The notes under the pieces: generated by a model
Database searches by the model: none
What the model saw: only the letters and a program-made list of their open reading frames with translations
Told to the model about the DNA's origin: nothing
Part shown: positions 51,469-62,169 of the stretch, piece after piece
Position numbering within the stretch: position 1 is the stretch's first letter
Layout of the letters: the number at the start of each line of letters is the position of its first letter
Source of the DNA: Sipunculus nudus
Taxonomy: Eukaryota > Annelida > Sipuncula > Golfingiida > Sipunculidae
DNA: 64,000 nt
NCBI GenBank assembly: GCA_026874595.1
Contig: CM049309.1
Span: forward strand, 74,386,426-74,450,425
Direction of reading: 5' to 3'
Translations under genes and position numbers: made by a program

Positions 51469-51600
51469 AATGCACGATCCAAGCAATTTGAATGCAGTTA
51501 TCACGGCTCGCAAGCTATAGCAGACTACCAACGAGACGCCATATTGAAATGTGGCAGCCAAACAACGCGACAAAACACGAGATTTAGGTGCGCAAGACAA
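51469..51600 (-). other. Candidate untranslated first exon of the minus-strand membrane-protein gene
   Basis: Read on the minus strand, this CpG-richer segment contains CAATATGGCG, close to the YY1-type AAGATGGCGGC element found just after many TATA-less starts. Some 75 nt later is a strong donor, CATT|GTAAGT (plus acttac at 51463-51468). The gene at 201-352 needs an upstream first exon in this orientation. The link is inference from orientation and signals only. The 64-codon frame across it (51448-51642) continues through the donor and is not called. Confidence 0.3.
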
Positions 51601-51642
51601 AAATTCAGCATTAGAACAGTTTAATATTGCTCTCCCCATCAT

Positions 51643-52200
51643 GTCGACACAAATGATTAATATGAATGAAGTAATAGATTAATTAATATTTATGACGTTA
51701 TAAAAAGACGCAGGCCATAGACTGATCCTATAAATTAACTTATTAGTATAAATAGACCCAGACTACTGTTTTTCTCTTGAAATATGATTGTACATATGCC
51801 ATGATTTTTCTTATTATTATTATGACATATATCATTCAGATAAATATAAGATGTTTATAGATACATGTATAAGAAATAAATATATAAATATAATGGGAAA
51901 ATATAATTATTATTAAATACAAAATTATTTTATTATCTAATTTTTATAAAATTAAATCTGATTAATAAATTATAAAGATAATGTCATTGATGATAGTTAA
52001 TTATATGAAAAATAAATAAATATATACATACATTTAATAGGAATTTATATATGTTATATGCACAATTAATGTAAATAAATATTTTCATGTAACATTCTGA
52101 ATTTATTCGTTTTTAAACCTTCCATCATGACAAATGAATATACCAAATCAAAAGTGAGGCAAAATATTTAAAAATATTTAAAGGATTTTCAGCAATAATA
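51643..52200. other. Very AT-rich stretch, nothing recognised
   Basis: Long ATTAAT/AATAAATA-type sequence with almost no G or C and no transposon ends. Confidence 0.5.
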
Positions 52201-52244
52201 TCAAGATGCCACTCATTATAATGGGGCAGAGATATCACACAGCA

Positions 52245-52325
52245 GTGGGTTAGGGACACGCCCCATAATTAGTGTTGTCAGACTGCTGCAGTGGAGGGAC
52301 ACACCCCCTAATTAGGCTGCTGCAG
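52245..52325 (+). repeat. Short duplication around AGGGACAC.CCCC
   Basis: AGGGACACGCCCC.ATAATTAG and AGGGACACACCCCCTAATTAG lie about 46 bp apart, within CTGCTGCAG-containing sequence. Confidence 0.6.
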
Positions 52326-52365
52326 GCAACTCTGCTGGTCACTGGTTTTACCTATATTGATAACA

Positions 52366-52775
52366 CGTACTGCTAGTGGTGGGAGTCGGTTCCTTTTTCA
52401 TAATCGATCATCGGTTTGGGCAAACCGATCGATGATCGATTATTAATCGGTTCAGACAAATATAAAGAAATGTGCAATTGTCTGTGAAACTGTACTCTCT
52501 TAACCCAGCTCGCATGTCTTAGTAATTCTACCTGACGAAAAGAAGTTTTTGCCTTTTTTATATTTTTCTTTTATCACTAAGATATGCTATTCAAAGTTTC
52601 ATTTTAAATAATTATAGTAATCAAGAATAATTTTGCCTATAACATAAAGACATTCTGGTAAAAACAATCATGAGTATGATGTGATCGATAGTTGCCTTTG
52701 GTAATCGAGCGCTTAAAAGTGGTAGCAAACCGACTGACTTTCGAAAAAACTGATCGGCCTACCACTACGTACTGC
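52366..52775. mobile_element. hAT-type MITE, 394 bp, with exact 8-bp target duplication
   Basis: CGTACTGC occurs immediately before (52366-52373) and after (52768-52775) the element at 52374-52767. The ends are TAGTGGTGGGAGTCGG and, inverted, TAGTGGTAGGCCGATC. Inside the left end an arm ATAATCGATCATCGGTTTG faces its inverted partner with four extra bases. An 8-bp duplication with short TAGTGG-type TIRs fits the hAT superfamily. No transposase. Confidence 0.85.
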
Positions 52776-53813
52776 ATGGTAGTGGGCACATCGGTTTTAA
52801 TTGTTGCTTTTTTGACCAGTTCAACTAATAAAACATAAAACACATAAAATGCGCACATATGCACTTCCAACTGGGAAAACGGTTATTCTAATGATTGAAA
52901 AGATTTTTACCCAGCCGTCAAAAACACGTTTTCTAATGTGCGCGCGCAATTTTTACCTGGAAGGGTTTACTTTTAGTAATAGTTAATATTCTTATGAAAA
53001 GCCAATTAAGTATATAAACGATTAAGAACTTTTGTGTCCAACATATTGGGTTTACAGAAATATTCATGTTTCACATGAACAGCAGTTCTTCCATATAAGG
53101 CTTTTGGGCTAATACGTAGGCCTACATGATGAAGAAATTCAGGAGTGTGAAATTGCCTTTTTTGTATAGACCTAAACTTCAGGTGGAGAAAACTGTTTGA
53201 TTGAATGGAAACCGGTAATACGCTTTTTGATTATTACAGACGATATTTGTATCTGTATGACATACTGCTCAATGTTCAAATCATAAAGATGAATGAGGCC
53301 GTCCATCCACACATACACCTGTGGAGTTGATAAATTCTGCACATACATGCAGAGAGACCTGGGAAGACTTAGCCACGTTTTAAGTGAAGTGAGCGAATCC
53401 TAATTGACCTTTAATCTGTCGGGCCCAGCATTGCTCCGTTCACACGTTCATATGATAACATGTCAGTGCCTGGACGTGTTATAAAGTTGTCGGCAGGATG
53501 TACTAATGTCTCCTCAGTTTTGTGGATAAAGTTGTTCTTAAACAAGTAAAACAGACCAGTAAATCAGTATGTGTGCTTGTGTGGGTGGGTGTTAGGATGT
53601 GTGTGTGAGTGAGGTATGCTTAGAACCATAAAATTCAGTATCCTAATATGTATTATAATAGACGGTGGTCGCACTGCCATGGACGTTTGATTGACAGGGA
53701 ACTCCTCTGTGGCCACGCCTCGGTTATGCACGTATTGACCTTGAACTGTCAGGAATGATGCAAAGTGTGTTCTAAAGGGAGTAATTTTGCTTATTTCTCC
53801 ACTAGCTGATAAA

Positions 53814-53827
53814 CCCGGTATACCGGG
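53814..53827. repeat. Perfect 14-bp palindrome CCCGGTATACCGGG
   Basis: Directly visible, flanked by AAA and CTTTT, in otherwise unremarkable sequence upstream of the Mutator-like element. Confidence 0.85.
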
Positions 53828-54009
53828 CTTTTACCAGGATTTAAGAGATATATTTATATTGAATGTGTTTTATTATAAAAGTTAAAAACAATATAGATTT
53901 TTAGTGGGATACTCTGGGAATGCGATATGTACAAATATTTTTTTACTGTTATTTTGTGGCGCTGTGCTCGTGGCAAAAATCAAACCCCGGTATGTTTACC
54001 TTGAAGACC

Positions 54010-54575
54010 TGGTCAGTGTAGACTGGTACCCCGCTCTATTATGGCACCGCTGCTCTAGGCCAATCATAGAGACGGGCGTACAACGCCATCTTCAGGACTC
54101 CCGGCAGACTGGTTCCAACTCAAGTCTGAATCATATATGATAAAAATAAGCATTTCGTTTGCTCAGAGAAGTTGTTAAAAGTTGGCTGTACATTTCGTGT
54201 GACATTTATGATTAGGTTAATAGATATTGATAATAAACCAATGCCACGTACAGTGGAATATCAAGTATTCAGTATATCGTATGATTCGTATCATCTATAC
54301 ATCCATCAGTCAATTTTTGTGCAAAAACTAATTTTTCAATATTTGGAAACTTTAAAAAACTAAAGAAAGTAATTTTATAAGTAATCTTCACGGATAACCA
54401 GCCAGGATTGCGAGAACGTCCATGACAATCGGTGTGAGCGTATAGACTGGAGTTGGAACCAGTCTACAGGTAGGTCAGGAGTTGCAACTGGGAGTACTGA
54501 AGATGGCGTTGTACGCCTGTCTCTATGCTTGGCTTGAGGGCCTTAATAGAGCAGGGTACCAGTCTATGGTCAGTG
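54010..54575. mobile_element. Mutator-like long-TIR element, 548 bp, with exact 9-bp target duplication
   Basis: TGGTCAGTG flanks both sides (54010-54018 and 54567-54575). The element at 54019-54566 starts TAGACTGGTACC and ends with its exact inverse GGTACCAGTCTA. The TIRs are long (left to about 54126, right from about 54444) and share GCTCTATTA, CATAGAGAC.GGCGTACAACG, CCATCTTCAG and AGACTGGTTCCAACT. A 9-bp duplication with TIRs over 100 bp is the hallmark of Mutator-like elements. The spacer of about 310 bp has no transposase. Confidence 0.85.
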
Positions 54576-56097
54576 ATGGTTTACATTGCGAACCGGAATG
54601 AGACGCGGAGGCACACAGTGTTTTGTTGATATTTGACTGGTTTCTATCGTTGGACGTATAATGAATAGTTTGATGTGAGGAACTCATGAAAGATTAATTA
54701 AATGTACGTTGCAAGGAAACTGTTCCTGAAGAAGGAAACAGAAATATGCAAACATTGTAAGTAGCAAAAGCGGACCCAGCGGGACTATGCAGTGGGTCCG
54801 TATCCCATTTTCAGCCATCGCAACCTTTTTTTTCATCGTATCAGACCAATTTTGAGGCCTGAAACCAACGACACCACCCCACACCAGCCCTGTTCCTTGA
54901 ATTAGGGAACTTGGGACCTTGAATTAGGTTTTGTCATTAATCCTCCTGGGTTGAACTCTCCATTTCATAAAGCGAGAAACATGTTTTTCTCTTTTACTGA
55001 CCACGCACGTGGGTCAAATCCCTCATTGAAAGCAAGCGTTATTCATATGAACAATAGTCCTTAGTGTTAGAGGTTAAGTGACTACGATGCACACATTCCG
55101 AAGATTGCCGAAGGCAGTTCGGCTGTGCTCGGTAAAAAAAAAAACGGAAAAATCACTCAAAATTATATGTATATTCAAAATTATTTATTTTCATATCGCC
55201 TATGTCACTGCGGGGATAATAACCTTTGAAATGATGTAAGGCACAATATTGTACACAACGCGGTTTTAGAGAACATTGCGCACAAACGTGAACCGAATTC
55301 CTTTTATAAGTATTAGATAAGCCCAGAGATATCGCAAATTATTTTACTAAGGGCTATCGCAGCGCCACCTGTCGGCAACTATGGTTGCGTATCAAGGCAG
55401 GAAGTCGTTTATTACACTGAAACAAGTCCAAAGCCCATCCGTATCTATACATTTTCTGAGACTCAGACAGTGGGACATTACAAAATGTTCAGCGGTTCCT
55501 ACAAACAATTTAATTATTATATGAAAGCATTATATCTCTTGTTCAGTTGTTTCTAGAGCATCAACAAACAGTTTGATTCAGTTGATTAAATATGTGGCAA
55601 GTAAGGTTTAAATAAACTTTTGTATTATCTATTGCTAATAAATTCACAAATTATCTTCAGGCATGTTATAGTTTAGCCAGTCTTCATTATATTTATGCAC
55701 CATCAGTCGTATTTGGGATGAAACTAAACTGATTTTCAAGTTTAAAATAATGAACGGGTATGAGAAGCTATATATCACCATAGGACTGTGATTTAGTTAT
55801 TGTATTGCATGTTCTAGTAGGGTGTATAATCAGATGATTGTTTTGATATTTTACGTTGTGATTTAGTTATTGTATTGCATGTTCTGGTAGGGAGTATAGT
55901 CAAATGATCGTTTTGATATTTTACGTGGGGGCCGGCTCTGTTTGGCGGTTTCTATAGTAACGATTGTTTATTGTATGGAATTCAAAGGAAGTTCACCTGT
56001 TTAGTTTGTTTTTCCTGGGGTTTTATCTCTGGAGGCGTTTCCTTATTAAGACTCAAGTAATACAATGTAATTAGCAGTCAGCATAATAGCAAGTGGT
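54576..56097. other. Upstream flank of the plus-strand promoter
   Basis: It contains a CGGACCCA/TGGGTCCG hairpin (54771-54800) and the 70-bp duplication at 55788-55927. No exon is supported. Confidence 0.4.
55788..55927 (+). repeat. Tandem duplication, 70-bp unit x2
   Basis: Both copies read GTGATTTAGTTATTGTATTG, CATGTTCT.GTAGGG and GTTTTGATATTTTACGT, with about five differences. It lies about 170 bp upstream of the CCAAT-CRE-TATA promoter. Confidence 0.9.
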
Positions 56098-56098
56098 G

Positions 56099-56147
56099 AT
56101 TGGCCAGAAGACGGTCGGGACTTGTGACGTCAGCAAGCATATATAAG
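56099..56147 (+). promoter_or_regulatory. CCAAT-CRE-TATA core promoter of the plus-strand gene
   Basis: Inverted CCAAT (ATTGG, 56099-56103), full CRE TGACGTCA (56125-56132) and TATATAAG (56140-56147) lie within 50 bp in promoter-like order. A start is expected near 56170-56180. The downstream sequence is CpG-richer and ends in a strong donor at 56672. A full CRE next to TATA is typical of CREB/ATF-responsive promoters; that this promoter responds to cAMP is inference. Confidence 0.6.
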
Positions 56148-56171
56148 TTGTGATTAAAACGAAATTTACTA

Positions 56172-56671
56172 GAATTGCCCGATCAGCGCGCCAGTTCAAT
56201 GTAGCCTGACGATATCTGCAGCCCAGGGGCAGGTTTGCGTGCATCAGAGTTTAGACAGCCATATGATGATGTCTATTAGCATAAACTGTCGGTGTCTGAG
56301 GAAGGCCGAGGTGATTTCTCTGTAACGGATTTCAGAGCGAGTATCGCATTTTTGCCGACGGACGGTTAAATCTGACGATTTAAACCTATTGTGAGTGCTT
56401 CAAGGAACAGACCGGGGACATTTGCACGCGTAACTGTGGAGATACTGGATATCGCTATGTGGAAGCTTATTCGGTTACCTAGAGCTGGATGATTCCAGGA
56501 GACATCAGCTGTGAAAGACATTGAATCTTGATCAAAATAGAATCGTCTGTGCGCTAATTATTGAGTACTGCATGAACTATGTACCAGTACTCCAACGAGG
56601 GACTATAAGTGGTCGGAGCTCTGTATAATAAAAGTGGACTGGTTGAACTGTAAACACACCGCGAACAAACG
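56172..56671 (+). other. Candidate untranslated first exon 1a of the plus-strand gene
   Basis: It runs from about 25 nt after the TATA box to the donor AACG|GTAAGC (intron from 56672). There is no long ORF. It would splice to the acceptor at 59473, just before the ATG. The start is approximate. Confidence 0.45.
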
Positions 56672-58080
56672 GTAAGCCGGGCAGCGCAATATTCCGATGT
56701 CACGGAGTCGGGTTGTCACGGCTAGATGCTCTGTCTCATTGCATATGCCTCTGATACCATGCACTATACTATATATAGTATCAATATGTCTTCAGTCAGG
56801 CTACATGGAAAGGTTTTATATTAACAAAATGCCTGCTTTAGCGATATATTATTGTTTGCTTTGTCCATATATTTAAAAGCAATTTTTTGTTAATGGCTTT
56901 ATTATATGACCAAACTAACATTAATTTTTTCACCCGAAACGTAAACAGCTCTGCATTACCCGTCGCGGTTATGACTCCCGCTTGGATGCTGATTTATGGG
57001 CATGTAATCTATACACCCGCATGTACAAGTGGCTCTGATTCATGTATCCTTCCCATACTCGTACTTTTCAAGGTTGAACGACATTATTTAACATGTTAAA
57101 ATACATCTTATTTAACTTCCGCCAGGTGGCGGGGTATCCTTTTTTCGTTGGTTTAATCAAATAGTTTGTCTGTAAGCAATTTTTTTTCAAAAACTAGGAA
57201 TGGAATTTGATGACATTTTGGAGGAATATTGTAACACCAAATAGGGAATATATTAACCTTTGGGTATAATCTGGAGTGCCTTAATATGTTTTATATTAAA
57301 ATATATCTAACCACTGTTACATTTTGCAATTTCAATATTCCGACTGAATGCCAGACCCATTCATCGATATTATAAGGATTGCCTTTGTTCTAGAGCTGAC
57401 CTGTTGGCCAACCATGGAGAAAGTGAACCGTAACTCACATTTTCTGTGTAGGATCCTTAGCGGAGGTGGTGACCTCTGACTAAATCTTTTATCCATTTTT
57501 TCACAGGCAAAAATTGGAGTAAAGGGAAAAGGTGAGATTTGCACCAGAGTTTGAAAAAAAAATATATAGACAACCGAGGGGCGAGTGGCAAAATTACTGA
57601 GATGGTACCAGCCCTCCTCCGATAGGCCAAAGCCGCCATCTGTCGTTAAAACTGTAAACTATTATACACAAAATTGGTCCGCCAGTCAACGCACTGTGAG
57701 AAAAGATTTTATGTACTAGCTTTCCCAATTTAAGTTTTACGCATGTCAACAAAAACTGAAACAGGCTGTATTTCTCACAACCAATAACTGTATGGCTCAT
57801 CTGTGAACATGCGTGTGTTTTCTGCCCGTTTAAAATCCGTTTCCGATACTGAATTCATGCATTTCTGTCGAAGCAGGTTCCCGGTCGCTAAACAACAGGA
57901 TGCTGTTATTTCTCCTCTGTAAAATCCTTTCAAAGATTACCCCCTAAAATAGTTAAACTTCCAATTTAAGTCTTATGTCTAGGTTATGATATACTCATAA
58001 GATCTGCACTAGACATTATCGATAATTGCGAGTTGAAATCGGTAATCGGCTCACGTTTATAGTTTGTTTATACATTGCCA
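56672..58080. other. Putative 5' UTR intron, nothing recognised
   Basis: AT-rich with no transposon ends found. Overlapping short ORFs on both strands (57332-57800) have no support. Confidence 0.4.
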
Positions 58081-58086
58081 TAGCGA

Positions 58087-58257
58087 TGACGTCACATGTT
58101 GGGTTTGTGAGCGGGTTTACAATGTTTGGTGGCTGGAACCACAACAGTTGAGACCACCCAGCCAGGGCACCTGCAGAGCGATTGGACAGTTGGGTATGTT
58201 CAGGTGACAGGAGATAAACATTGCCATCGCCGTTGGAAGGGATCAACCGTGACGTCG
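58087..58257 (+). promoter_or_regulatory. Second promoter candidate with CRE, CCAAT and CRE-like site
   Basis: TGACGTCA at 58087-58094, inverted CCAAT (ATTGG) at 58181-58185 and TGACGTCG at 58250-58257. ATTGCC-AT-AGCGAT just before the first CRE is one base short of an RFX X-box. There is no TATA. The CpG content is local. Confidence 0.4.
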
Positions 58258-58259
58258 GC

Positions 58260-58323
58260 GAAATTGAAGCTATTTTATTATCTCCATTTGTAATTTATCA
58301 TTGAACCAAGAACTCCCAAAACC
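58260..58323 (+). other. Candidate alternative untranslated first exon 1b
   Basis: It follows the promoter candidate and ends in a consensus donor, AAACC|GTAAGT (intron from 58324). It would also join the acceptor at 59473. The start is unknown. Confidence 0.35.
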
Positions 58324-59473
58324 GTAAGTCCACCGATCCCTGAAAGGCAGTAATATAATACTTAATACTAATTTAATTATATGGTACTGTTTTGACAGGA
58401 TATATACAATTAATCATAGTGATTTTACTCATGGGAATAAATAGTGTAGATCCATTGTAAAATTATGCTCCATTGGCATATGACCTTTCGTCACCGTGAC
58501 TACAGTCGATTCGTCCCCAAAACAAAATACAATTTTTTTTACCAGTTTCACCCGTCCTCTCTTACGATACTGCGGCATATAATGCAGTTAATTTCATCCT
58601 ATACTGGAAGATGAAAATAAGTTAAATCATTTTAAATTTGTTTTCTCTTAATTTTTTTTTTAATTTCACAAATGAAAGAAATATAAAATTAGATCCCTAT
58701 CCTAATAATACATACAGATGTTAATGAAGTTCAACGTGTATTCATATAATTAAAATAATTCAGATAATTTATTTTAACACAACTGGAAAGAACTACAGTC
58801 TACTTAATTTTATCAATATCTGACATATATGACAATCAAATTGTAGGTGACAGTTTCCTTTTATTTATGATAAAGTAAAAGTCTGTAACAGTAACAGTGG
58901 TAAAAAAATTATTATAGCTATATGGACATGAAATCAACTCCAATGCTATGTGAAACTATTTGGTTACATGAATTTATCTGCTGCAGAATTAATGTTAATA
59001 TGTGATGTAACAACTGTGATGAAAAATTGACTTAAAATTTGAAATAAAAAAATTGCATATAATATTCAATTAGGTCATTATTATAAGGTCACATTTACAT
59101 GACATTTATTCACAATTTAAGTTGAAGTATTACATTAAAAGAATTTTTGGTTTGTATTAATACATTCATAATTATCTTCTTACTTTTGTATTAGGTTATT
59201 AGCATTGCTAATTGGGCTATAATGAGCCACATTTTTAATTTTTAATTTGGCTCTCAGTTGTTTCATCTTGATAATATCATTGAAATATTAAACAGAGACT
59301 GGATAAATACATTTGATTCTTTACAGAATTTTGTCATTCATCAATTTTTGGTATAACTTTCCAGAAGTATTGTATCATTCCTTAATTGGAACACAATAGG
59401 TGGACCTTGACATAATTTTGACCATTTAATAAAAACAGAAATTGATAAGGATTCTTGTTGCTTTATTTAACAG
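58324..59473. other. Putative 5' UTR intron, AT-rich
   Basis: The 3' end has a good polypyrimidine tract and acceptor (TTGCTTTATTTAACAG, AG at 59472-59473). Nothing else recognised. Confidence 0.45.
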
Positions 59474-59493
59474 GTCCATTTTAGATTACCATC

Positions 59494-59598
59494 ATGGGGT
59501 GTGGTGACAGCAAAGCAGCAACTACCAGCTCCTCCAGCCGAGCACAGCCACAGCAACAGAAACAGAAGCCTGTTGGCACAGTGCCACCTCAAACTAAG
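59494..59598 (+). CDS. Exon 1 of a small N-myristoylated, disordered hydrophilic protein
   Basis: The ATG sits in ACCATCATGG, with an in-frame TAG four codons upstream (59482-59484), so the start is fixed. The 35 codons begin MGCGDSK: Gly2 with Cys3 and Ser6-Lys7 is a classic N-myristoylation plus palmitoylation signal, predicting attachment to the inner face of a membrane. The rest is Ser-, Gln- and Pro-rich and probably disordered (TTSSSS, QPQQQKQK, GTVPP). It ends AAG|GTATTT in phase 0. The exon body probably begins at 59474 after an acceptor. I do not recognise the protein; it differs from known MGC-type adaptors after the first residues. Confidence 0.7.
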
Positions 59599-60835
59599 GT
59601 ATTTTAGCTAGTGACTGAACAATTATACATCACAAAGCTTGATTACAATAGATTGTATTGCAAGCTTAGCTGCCAGGATGGAGGAAATATAATATTTTCT
59701 GCTTCATGCTTAGCATATTTTGAACATTCTCATGCAAAGCTTAATAATTATGTTCTGTCGCCAGGCACAGGGTTATTAAAAATAATAATGAAAAAAATTT
59801 TATTTATATTATTAACTTTTTTTTTTTATTATTATAATTATATTTAGTTCTCTCAGCAGGAGTTTTTCATGGTCTACTGTTCACATGTCAAAATCCAGAA
59901 AATCTAGATAAATGACGTGTATACTGCTTGAAGAGTAAGAATTTTACCTGGTCAGCAATCATCACAACAGAAAGTATCATATGTTCAACTGTCTGAATCA
60001 ACTGAAGTAGATAACATGTTTCCCTATAACTGGAAGAGAGTATAATTTTCTGTGCAAACAGGAATGTCAGGAACACAACTTGTTCTGATGAATATTACAT
60101 GTTCAGATTTCTGTCATAGGAAGAATAAATTACAAGTTCTGCCTGCAGTAAAAAAAAATAAATGCAACTATCAATGTGTAGAGAGCCATTGAGCAGACTA
60201 GACAATGGGTGACCTGTTGGGTCGCTGTTTGAGAGGAAGGCATAAAGCTATATATGTCATGGTAAAGTTATTTTACATAGGCCAGCGGCTGCTATTCTAC
60301 ATTTGCTGAACCATCCCTTTCTCAAGGGTCATTTTAGTTAACACTACAACTAAAAGGTGCCAGCACAATGGAAAAAAAGTATTACATGTGCTGCTTCACA
60401 CCTTAGATCCTGCCTGGAATGTAGTTCTGTCAAAATTTAAGGTCCAAATTGGTATGCATTTTGTAAGTTAGAGCATATGCATTATGTACCCTGATGCCAA
60501 AACTGTCAGGAGAGTCATAGCCTGTTTCTGCTGGTTCAAGGGATATAGTAAATAATATGTATCTTTTAAAGAAAGCCTTCCATTGTTTGTGGAATACAGT
60601 CAAATATAAGGAGTTAACAGCCCTTAATGGACTCCACTATAATGTTGTTTGCTATAAGTTTAGATGATCACTAATTACACAGGTATTACATAGTATGAGC
60701 AAATGTAGGTAATTATATGACTTGTTTCTAATGTTTTCTCTCATCAGTGTAGGAATCTCTCTGAATTCTGTACCCATGTACATTTACTGTTAATTTTGAA
60801 TACTTATTTACTGAATATAAAACCCTTCTGTCCAG
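59599..60835 (+). other. Intron 1 of the MGCGDSK gene
   Basis: GT at 59599-59600 and AG at 60834-60835 (..TTCTGTCCAG). No transposon was recognised inside. The 78-codon frame at 59611 starts after the donor and is a shadow. Confidence 0.55.
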
Positions 60836-60907
60836 ACTCAAGAAAATGAGAACCAGGAGGGCCAAAGAAGCACAAATCAAGACAGTCCTAATAAACAGAA
60901 GGAACAG
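60836..60907 (+). CDS. Exon 2 of the MGCGDSK gene
   Basis: Twenty-four codons between ..CCTTCTGTCCAG and CAG|GTTGAA, phase 0 at both ends. The peptide (TQENENQEGQ.. ..NKQKEQ) continues the charged, Gln/Asn-rich composition of exon 1, which supports the join. The acceptor is good and the donor moderate. The 112-codon antisense frame (60728-61066) with an apparent membrane segment is explained as its complement, because Gln/Asn/Lys/Glu codons read backward give Leu/Phe/Ile/Val. Confidence 0.6.
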
Positions 60908-61070
60908 GTTGAACTCCTTGCCCTGTTGTGACTTGTTTTTTCCCTTTGATTGACCTGTAGCAAGGGTAGAGTCACCCATTGTGTCTGTGTTGTTAGATAC
61001 CATTATAGATACCAGTACATCAGGGTTTGTTTTGCCATTTTGGGACCTGTGAATTCTCTTTGCCAATATA

Positions 61071-61605
61071 TAGTCCGTCCCAGTACCCGTGTCCGCATGT
61101 TTTTTTTGTGATAATTTTTTTAAGAATATTCTGTAAAAATGCCCTTTGGCCCAAGGTAGTTTAGCAGATAATGCACTGATTTTTTGTTAAGTAGTTAGAT
61201 ATCATGTAAAACGTATTTACTTTGCGACTCGTGTGTTATTTATGCTGAAATACCGTGGATGGTGTCTTCCCGGCACTGCTAGACAGTACATTCCTCCATG
61301 GTACACTTTCCATGTCTATGGCTGCATTTGGTGTTTGTTTGACAACAGTGACGTCACAAAGACGTCACAGTGATCGGTCACGCTTCACCTTCAATTGACT
61401 GACATCATAAGTTTAACTGGCTTGTTTATTTTCAGTTCTCAGGCAAGGTATAAGTCGTAAACACTGTAACTTGTTTTGTCATATCATACGCAGGTAGTTG
61501 GCGGAATAGCTCCTGCAACCTTTAGACAAGAAAGGTTTACACTGCTTTACTTGTATTAAAAGTTATCCCAGAAAAACATGCGGACACGGGTACTGGGACA
61601 GACTA
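61071..61605. mobile_element. TA-flanked MITE with long TIRs carrying a CRE pair, 535 bp
   Basis: TAGTCCGTCCCAGTACCCG at the left and its inverse (one difference) at the right. Similarity extends through GTGTCCGCATGTTTTT for about 45 bp. TA flanks both sides (61069-61070 and 61606-61607). The middle has GTGACGTCAC and AGACGTCAC within about 25 bp (about 61349-61371). Tc1/mariner-type by target site. No transposase. Confidence 0.8.
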
Positions 61606-61662
61606 TAGACTCCCTCCATGTATCAGTGTTTTCTTATAGTGAATTATCTTTATGATTGTATA

Positions 61663-62125
61663 CTTAAGTTGGCTTCATATGTGCGGGGTTAAATTTTCAC
61701 GAATTTTATCTTTTTCATTGTGTCTTGAGTTTTCCATTTTCATGATATTACCATTCAGTAATCTACAGTTAATCCATTATTATATTAATATTTTTATTTG
61801 CATGCAACATCTTATCAGTTGAACTAAAACCTAAGAGAACATAGAAAACAGAAGCAATGAAAATTCTTTTTCATTATTGGCAGATAATACAAAAGATCTG
61901 CTATCATTTATAATATCAATGTTTGGTTTACAGATAATACAAAACATATTTTATTATTTATAATATCAGTTTTTCAGATTTTATGGCTAACATACACGAG
62001 ATGCCAGTGAAGCTGTAGTATAGAGGTCTGTGTAGATGGGCCATATTATTCACAAAAGTTTTTTTTTTGTGTGATATTTCCTTTTTACGAAATTGAAACC
62101 CTGTCAAACAGAAAGCTAACCACAG
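61663..62125. mobile_element. Second copy of the CTGTGGTTGGC MITE, 463 bp, diverged
   Basis: The left CTTAAGTTGGCTTCATAT matches the 6667 copy (CTGTGGTTGGCTTCATAT). The right AAAGCTAACCACAG matches its other end. TA flanks both sides (61661-61662 and 62126-62127). The length is close to the 455-bp copy, while the CG-containing words have decayed to TG/CA. Confidence 0.65.
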
Positions 62126-62169
62126 TATCAGGGTAATTTTGTCTGTCATGTTTGTCATTAGCTAGTTTG

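Noticed and set aside
58016-58246. Minus-strand 76-codon ORF over the second promoter
   Set aside because: It overlaps CRE/CCAAT motifs and has no splice signals or domain; likely chance in locally GC-richer DNA.
60748-60835. Alternative longer exon 2 starting after TTCTCTCATCAG at 60747
   Set aside because: The acceptor is good, but in the exon 1 phase the added 88 nt put the Q/N-rich frame out of register and lead to a stop.
60728-61066. Minus-strand 112-codon frame with an apparent transmembrane segment
   Set aside because: The hydrophobic stretch is exactly antisense to exon 2, whose Gln/Asn/Lys/Glu codons read as Leu/Phe/Ile/Val backward. Exon 2 joins its neighbours in phase and has splice sites; the antisense frame has no supporting signals.
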